DNA of 10,527 bases from Sulfuricella sp. (GTDB lineage Bacteria; Pseudomonadota; Gammaproteobacteria; Burkholderiales; Sulfuricellaceae): assembly GCA_019911785.1 (NCBI GenBank), contig JAIOJM010000253.1, forward strand, positions 1 through 10,527, written 5' to 3'. The translations under genes and the position numbers were made by a program. This document shows, piece by piece, positions 6,755 to 10,527 of this stretch; position 1 is the stretch's first letter, and every line of letters starts with the position of its first letter. The notes under the pieces were generated by a model. That model ran no database searches. It saw only the letters and a list, made by a program, of their open reading frames with translations, and was not told the DNA's origin.

Positions 6755-7266
6755 AACGATTTCCCTTTCAAAACCAGCGGCAGACCCGCCGCCACTAAAG
6801 TTACCCGGTCGCACAATTGCGCCAGCTCCTGATGCAGGCGCCCCGCCTCATCACAATAGCGCCGGGTCAATTCCCCCAGCGGGACGATTCCCATGCCCAC
6901 TTCGTTGCTCACCAGAATGACCCGGCCGGCCAGGCCGGGCAAGGTATCCAGCAATGCCGACCGTTCCTGTTGATACAGCACCTCGTCGGCAATCACGTTG
7001 TTCAGCCACAGGGTCAGGCAGTCCACCAGCAGGCAGCGGTCCGAAGCCGCCGCGCCCCGAAGCGCTGCGGCGAGGTGACGGGGTTCTTCCACCAAGCCCC
7101 ACCCGCCGGGACGGCGTTCCCGGTGGTGGGCGATGCGCCCGGCCATTTCCTCATCGCCGGCGGTGGCCGTGGCGATATAAACAACACCAAGTCCGCTTTC
7201 CATGGCAAGGCGCTCAGCCAGGGCGCTCTTGCCGGAGCGGGCGCCGCCGAGGATCAGTTCCTTCAT
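6751..7266 (-). CDS. cobU: Adenosylcobinamide kinase / adenosylcobinamide-phosphate guanylyltransferase CobU
   Basis: CobU is a bifunctional cytoplasmic enzyme. It phosphorylates adenosylcobinamide, which matters for salvage, and then transfers GMP from GTP to make adenosylcobinamide-GDP for CobS. The 171-residue product begins MKELILGGARSGKS, with the P-loop at residues 7-13. HHRERRP (47-53) contains the histidine region that carries GMP in the Salmonella enzyme (His46 there). LLVDCLTLWLNN and LVSNEVGMGIVP are further family motifs. The start is ATG 7266. An in-frame ATG at 7368 would prepend a peptide (PHPNPLPPAGEG) that is merely a translation of the common hairpin repeat upstream and should not be annotated as protein. 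The stop overlaps cobT (ATGA). Confidence 0.95.
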   Translation of the reverse strand: MKELILGGARSGKSALAERLAMESGLGVVYIATATAGDEEMAGRIAHHRERRPGGWGLVEEPRHLAAALRGAAASDRCLLVDCLTLWLNNVIADEVLYQQERSALLDTLPGLAGRVILVSNEVGMGIVPLGELTRRYCDEAGRLHQELAQLCDRVTLVAAGLPLVLKGKSL

Positions 7267-7273
7267 ATCAAAA
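7267..7273. repeat. 7-bp direct repeat, copy 1 (flanks cobO/cobU repeat region)
   Basis: ATCAAAA directly before the cobU start codon recurs exactly at 7377-7383 across the cobO stop. If one copy and the segment between were absent, cobO would stop one base before the cobU ATG. Candidate target duplication; chance cannot be excluded. Confidence 0.45.
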
Positions 7274-7294
7274 CAAGTGCCTTTCACCATCGCC

Positions 7295-7330
7295 CCCTCT
7301 CCCGCAGGCGGGAGAGGGTTGGGGTGAGGG
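7295..7330. repeat. Dispersed hairpin repeat between cobO and cobU
   Basis: CCCTCTCCCGC (7295-7305) and GCGGGAGAGGG (7308-7318) form an 11-bp perfect stem with a 2-base gap, followed by TTGGGGTGAGGG (7319-7330). This hairpin-plus-tail is a repeat type I recognise from many proteobacterial genomes. A degenerate second tail (TTGGGTGAGGG) follows at 7351-7361. There is no U-tract on either strand, so it is a poor intrinsic terminator. Confidence 0.75.
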
Positions 7331-7376
7331 CAGCTCCCTTTGGAAGAAAGTTGGGTGAGGGAACACACTGGCGCCC

Positions 7377-7383
7377 ATCAAAA
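7377..7383. repeat. 7-bp direct repeat, copy 2 (flanks cobO/cobU repeat region)
   Basis: Exact second copy of ATCAAAA, spanning the cobO stop codon; the partner is at 7267-7273. Confidence 0.45.
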
Positions 7384-7980
7384 ATCCACGCCCTTCTGCG
7401 CCTTGACCCCCGCACGGTAGGCGTGTTTCAGGTCGGCGATTTCGGACACGGTGTCGGCCAGCTCGACCAGCTCAGGCGGCGCGCCGCGGCCGGTGACGAC
7501 GACGTGCTGCATGTACGGGCGGGCGGCGATGGCATCCAGCACGGAATCCTGGTCGAGATAGCCGTATGTCAGCAGATAGGTGAGTTCGTCCAGCACCACG
7601 AGATCGATCGACGGATCGGCCAGCATGCGCTCCGCGACCTGCCAGCCGCGCCGGGCGGTGGCGATGTCGCGCTCGCGATCCTGGGTGTCCCAGGTGAAAC
7701 CGTCGCCGAGCACATGCCATTCCACGCCGGGCTGGCGGCTGAAGAAAGCCTCTTCGCCCGTATCGGTACGGCTTTTGATGAACTGCGCCACGCCCACTTT
7801 CATGCCGTGGCCCAAGGCGCGGGCGACCATGCCGAAGGCGGACGAACTCTTGCCCTTGCCGTTGCCGGTAAGCACCAGCAAGAGGCCGCGCTCGACGGTG
7901 GCGCGGGCGATGTTCGCATCGATCACCGCCTTCTTGCGCGCCATGCGGGCATTGTGGCGGCTGTCGATGTTGTCGCTCAT
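7378..7980 (-). CDS. cobO: Cob(I)yrinic acid a,c-diamide adenosyltransferase CobO (BtuR/CobA type)
   Basis: CobO transfers the 5'-deoxyadenosyl group from ATP to the reduced cobalt of corrinoids, acting on both newly made and scavenged substrates. The 200-residue cytoplasmic protein has the BtuR/CobO layout: a basic N-terminal tail, the P-loop GNGKGKSS (39-46), GHGMKVGVAQFIK, LVVLDELTYLLTYGYLD with the Walker-B-like aspartate, and VVVTGRGAPPELVELADTVSEI near the C-terminus. Length is typical. The start ATG 7980 overlaps the btuM stop (ATGA); no Shine-Dalgarno is evident, so coupling to btuM translation is likely. Its position straight after the uptake genes fits adenosylation of imported cobalamin or cobinamide. 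Confidence 0.96.
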   Translation of the reverse strand: MSDNIDSRHNARMARKKAVIDANIARATVERGLLLVLTGNGKGKSSSAFGMVARALGHGMKVGVAQFIKSRTDTGEEAFFSRQPGVEWHVLGDGFTWDTQDRERDIATARRGWQVAERMLADPSIDLVVLDELTYLLTYGYLDQDSVLDAIAARPYMQHVVVTGRGAPPELVELADTVSEIADLKHAYRAGVKAQKGVDF

Positions 7981-8552
7981 GGGCGCGTAGCGTGGCCCGC
8001 ATTGCCGTGCCAAACGGCCACAGCGACATGAATCACGGCGGCCAGGCCCAGGTAGGCGGCCATGGTCGACAGCATGTGGGGGAAATACTTCACCAGACGC
8101 GGGATGAATTCGCCCAGACCAGGTTCGGCAAACCGTCCTGAGAAGAAATAAAACCCGCCGCTGGAGAACAGCTCCGCCAGCACCGCGCCGGCCAGTGCGC
8201 AGCCCAGCAGCCACGGCAGCGCCGACCAGGACAGGCGGTGATGGCGGGCATAGACGCGGCCGGCCAGGAACAGGGCGCCATAGGCAGGGACGAGGAGCCA
8301 GTAAGCAGGCGAAACGCAGAAGCCGCTCACTCCGCCCCAGGTGATGGCGACGTAATCGGCCAGCGCGGCTCCCAGCATCAGGACAGGCGCCACCCAGAAT
8401 GGGCGCAGATACACGCCGGCCAGGAAAAACACCGCCCAGGAGGCGTCGGGCAGAGCGTGCAGCGTCGCCCAGTGATGGCTGCGCGTGAGGGCCATCAACA
8501 GGGCGAGAGCTATTCCAATAGCGAGTTGCTGGCGGGAGGGCAGGGACAACAT
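7977..8552 (-). CDS. btuM: Cobalamin transporter BtuM (ECF S-component-like)
   Basis: This 191-residue protein has about six hydrophobic segments (roughly 10-22, 38-60, 62-73, 84-99, 112-130, 163-181). I assign it to BtuM, the small cobalamin transporter family first predicted from B12-riboswitch gene clusters and studied in Thiobacillus denitrificans. That protein binds cobalamin through a cobalt-coordinating cysteine, Cys80, and removes cyanide from cyanocobalamin. Here Cys79 lies in WGGVSGFCVSPAYW, one residue off that number. His27, Asp66, Tyr84 and Arg152 are also present at positions I recall, less surely, as ligand residues shifted by one. The place between btuB and cobO supports import across the inner membrane. 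The start ATG 8552 has a strong Shine-Dalgarno AAGGAG (8564-8559). No ECF ATPase or T-component gene is present, in line with solitary BtuM. Confidence 0.85.
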   Translation of the reverse strand: MLSLPSRQQLAIGIALALLMALTRSHHWATLHALPDASWAVFFLAGVYLRPFWVAPVLMLGAALADYVAITWGGVSGFCVSPAYWLLVPAYGALFLAGRVYARHHRLSWSALPWLLGCALAGAVLAELFSSGGFYFFSGRFAEPGLGEFIPRLVKYFPHMLSTMAAYLGLAAVIHVAVAVWHGNAGHATRP

Positions 8553-8585
8553 GGCAGACTCCTTAAATTTGGGATGGTTAGAATA

Positions 8586-8615
8586 CCGTCATCCCCATTT
8601 TAGCGGGAAGGACGG
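8586..8615 (-). repeat. Hairpin between btuB and btuM
   Basis: The minus strand can form CCGTC/GACGG, then one mismatch, then a TTCCC/GGGGA-type inner stem with one G-T pair, around an 8-base loop. It lies between the btuB stop and the btuM Shine-Dalgarno. There is no U-tract after it, so it is more likely an RNA-processing or stability element, or a degenerate dispersed repeat, than a full terminator. It could lower btuM-cob expression relative to btuB. Confidence 0.45.
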
Positions 8616-8632
8616 GGTGGTTCAAAACACTT

Positions 8633-10468
8633 TTACCTGACGGGCTGGTAGCGAACGCCGACAAAAACGTTCACCCCCGGCGTACCATAGCCCTGCGCCA
8701 GCTCGTAGGACTTGTCAAACAGGTTGTTGACCCGTGCCTGCAACGACCAGTCCTTGTCCAGGGCGCGGCCGGCGGTCAGGTTGAGGAGGCCGTAGCCGCC
8801 CATTCTCCGGGTATTTCCCGCGTCAGCATACCGTTCGCCCGAGAAGATCAGTTCCCCACCGACATTCCAGTCACCCGCAGAGCGGCTGATTTTCAGCGCG
8901 CCATGCTCCCTGGAGCGGTTGATCAGCACCTTGCCGGTGGTGCCGTCTTCCGGGTTTTGCAGCGTCAGATTGGCATCGAGATGGAAGCGGCCGATCATGC
9001 TTGCCCCGGAAAAGGTAGCCCCGCGCAAACTGGCCTGGTTGACGTTGGCCGGAGCCCAGATCCAGGAGCCGGGAGAGACTGGCGCCCAGGCGATCAGGTT
9101 GGTGACCTGGTTGTCGAAATACACTGCGCTGAAATGGTGGACGTCCTGGTCATAATGGAGCGCGACTTCCTTGTTGCGCGACTGTTCCGGACGCAGGCCG
9201 GAATTGCCCGACCCCGGCCAGTAGAGCTCGTTGAAGGTGGGCGCCTTGAAGGCGGTGCCGGCGCTGGCGCCGACGCGCCACCGGGGCGACATCCGGTAGC
9301 CATAGCCGAGATAGCCGGTATCGTGGCGGCCGAACTGGGAATTGTCGTCATCACGCAGGTTGAGCTGGATGCCGTGGTTCCCCATCCGGGCCTGATAGCC
9401 GGCAAAGTAGGACTGGATGGTACGTGACGGCACAGTGTAGGCCGTGGTTCCGCTCACCTTCTGTTCCACCCGCTCCACGCCCAGGATCGCCGTGCCGGGC
9501 CCGGCGGTGATGTCGTTCTGCCACAGGAGCTGGTTCTGGTCGGTGTTGAACACGTCCTTGCTGGAACTGTAATCGTCGAGGTGGTCGGAACCCGTGCCGA
9601 CCCGTACCAGGCTGTGCCAACTTTCGTTGATGCGGTTCTTGCTGTAGACGTCGAAAGTCGACAGGGTCTGGTCGCTGAAATAGTCCGTGGTCGAAGTGTA
9701 GCCGTCGTAATGGTTGCGGCCGGAACTTACGAAACCGTTCACGCCGATCTCGTGGCCCACGGCCACGGTCTGGGCCAGTTTCAGCGCCAGACTGGTGTTG
9801 CGGTAGCCATCCTTGTCCCGGTTCTGGTTGACATAGCCCGGGTTGCCGTTGGCATAGGCGGATATGCCGTCACTCTCGGTCTGCCCCGCTTGCAGGCTGA
9901 AGCGGGTATTCCCGATCTCGCCGCCGTAGCCGCCGCTCAGGTTCCGCGTGTTGAAGCTGCCGAAACCGGCGGAGAAGTTCACCCTGGGCGCGCCCCGGCC
10001 GCTTTTGGTGAAAATCTGGATCACCCCGCCTATGGCATCGGAGCCATACAAATGGCTGGCCGGGCCGCGCAGGATTTCGATGCGCTCGATCTGGTCGAGG
10101 GGAATGTTTTCCAGGGCCGTCGCCCCGGTAGTGGCGGAGCCGAGGCGCATGCCGTCCACCAGCACCAGGGTGTGTCCGGCGTTGGCGCCGCGCAGGTAAA
10201 CCGAAGCGGTGGTACCGGGGCCGCCATTGCTGGAAATTTCCACGCCGGGCTGGGTTTGCAGCAGTTCGACCAAGGTGGACTGGCCCGCAGCGCGTATGTC
10301 CTCGGCGGAAATGACCGATATGTCCGCTACCAGGTTCTGGATCGGCCGGGGGATGCGCGTGGCCGTGACAACGATTTCATCGCCGTGGTAAAGCGGAATT
10401 TCCTCGGCAGATGCCGCGGGCGCCAGAATGGCTAGAGAGATCAGGCTAAGCTTGAAGGGAGATTTCAT
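8633..10468 (-). CDS. btuB: TonB-dependent vitamin B12 receptor BtuB
   Basis: BtuB is an outer-membrane 22-strand barrel that takes up cobalamin and cobinamide using energy passed on by TonB. The 611-residue precursor starts with a signal peptide ending APAASA (cleavage after residue 21), then a TonB box DEIVVTATR (30-38). A plug domain follows (about 40-155) with YLRGANAGHTLVLVDG and the classic IEILRGPASHLYGSDAIGGVI (130-150). The rest is a barrel ending with the NNLFDKSYELAQGY motif and a final strand FVGVRYQ. NRDKDG (216-221) resembles the acidic loop that binds calcium in E. coli BtuB. The length matches E. coli BtuB closely. The specific call rests on similarity and on leading a cobalamin operon. 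ATG 10468 has a GGA Shine-Dalgarno (10477-10475) held inside a leader hairpin. Confidence 0.93.
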   Translation of the reverse strand: MKSPFKLSLISLAILAPAASAEEIPLYHGDEIVVTATRIPRPIQNLVADISVISAEDIRAAGQSTLVELLQTQPGVEISSNGGPGTTASVYLRGANAGHTLVLVDGMRLGSATTGATALENIPLDQIERIEILRGPASHLYGSDAIGGVIQIFTKSGRGAPRVNFSAGFGSFNTRNLSGGYGGEIGNTRFSLQAGQTESDGISAYANGNPGYVNQNRDKDGYRNTSLALKLAQTVAVGHEIGVNGFVSSGRNHYDGYTSTTDYFSDQTLSTFDVYSKNRINESWHSLVRVGTGSDHLDDYSSSKDVFNTDQNQLLWQNDITAGPGTAILGVERVEQKVSGTTAYTVPSRTIQSYFAGYQARMGNHGIQLNLRDDDNSQFGRHDTGYLGYGYRMSPRWRVGASAGTAFKAPTFNELYWPGSGNSGLRPEQSRNKEVALHYDQDVHHFSAVYFDNQVTNLIAWAPVSPGSWIWAPANVNQASLRGATFSGASMIGRFHLDANLTLQNPEDGTTGKVLINRSREHGALKISRSAGDWNVGGELIFSGERYADAGNTRRMGGYGLLNLTAGRALDKDWSLQARVNNLFDKSYELAQGYGTPGVNVFVGVRYQPVR

Positions 10469-10472
10469 TATT

Positions 10473-10524
10473 TTTCCATTGTTTTGGCATGCAACCCCGC
10501 ATACCGTAGTGAGAACAATGGAAA
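10473..10524 (-). promoter_or_regulatory. btuB leader hairpin masking the ribosome binding site (probable cobalamin riboswitch expression platform)
   Basis: On the minus strand TTTCCATTGTT (10524-10514) is the perfect complement of AACAATGGAAA (10483-10473), and the latter contains the btuB Shine-Dalgarno. Inside is a second stem, GGTATGC (10505-10499) with GCATGCC (10492-10486), including one G-T pair, closed by loop GGGGTT. Such a hairpin between the aptamer and the btuB start is the usual output of cobalamin riboswitches that block translation, and its loop often pairs with the aptamer. The aptamer itself would lie upstream, beyond base 10527, so only the platform is seen. Confidence 0.7.
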
Positions 10525-10527
10525 TAC

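Noticed and set aside
7267..7368. N-terminal extension of CobU to an ATG at 7368
   Set aside because: The extra residues only translate the dispersed hairpin repeat; the CobU N-terminus MKELILGGARSGKS begins at 7266.
1..10527. CRISPR arrays, tRNA or rRNA genes, prophage or defence genes
   Set aside because: I saw no regularly spaced repeats, no tRNA cloverleaf and no matching protein families; the space is filled by cobalamin and division genes.

Overview
The window is GC-rich bacterial chromosome, and every gene I can support lies on the minus strand. The content suggests a betaproteobacterium: a zapA gene followed by a 6S RNA gene, a BtuM-type cobalamin transporter resembling the one known from Thiobacillus, and a beta/gammaproteobacterial style of cobalamin operon. 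I would guess near the Thiobacillus/Sulfuricella/Gallionella group (Nitrosomonadales), but the genus cannot be fixed from this sequence.

Layout in the direction of transcription (from 10527 down to 1). The window opens inside the btuB leader, where a hairpin covers the btuB ribosome binding site and looks like the output half of a cobalamin riboswitch whose aptamer lies outside. Then come btuB (outer-membrane corrinoid receptor), btuM (inner-membrane cobalamin transporter), cobO (adenosyltransferase), cobU, cobT, cobC (alpha-ribazole phosphatase), cobS, cbiB, cobD (threonine-phosphate decarboxylase) and cobQ. After an 85-bp gap with a strong sigma70-type promoter comes the cell-division pair, a small coiled-coil ZapB-like gene and zapA, and last the 5' part of the 6S RNA gene ssrS, cut by the window edge.

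The cobalamin genes make one functional set: uptake (BtuB, BtuM), adenosylation (CobO), completion of the amide side chains (CobQ), attachment of the aminopropanol arm (CbiB with CobD), and nucleotide loop assembly (CobU, CobT, CobS, CobC). No corrin-ring genes are present, nor the a,c-diamide synthase, a threonine kinase or a dimethylbenzimidazole synthase. The window alone therefore supports the late pathway plus salvage. The ring genes may lie elsewhere.

The least expected structure is between the genes. Most junctions in the operon overlap by 1 to 8 bases. The three junctions from cobO to cobS that do not overlap each hold a different palindromic repeat: a common hairpin repeat (cobO/cobU), a 166-bp MITE-like inverted repeat (cobT/cobC) and a REP doublet with compensating base changes (cobC/cobS). 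Each repeat region is flanked by a short direct repeat (7 bp, CTAG, and 8 bp). Deleting one copy plus the insert would restore a tightly packed gene junction in every case, which suggests three independent insertions into a formerly compact operon.
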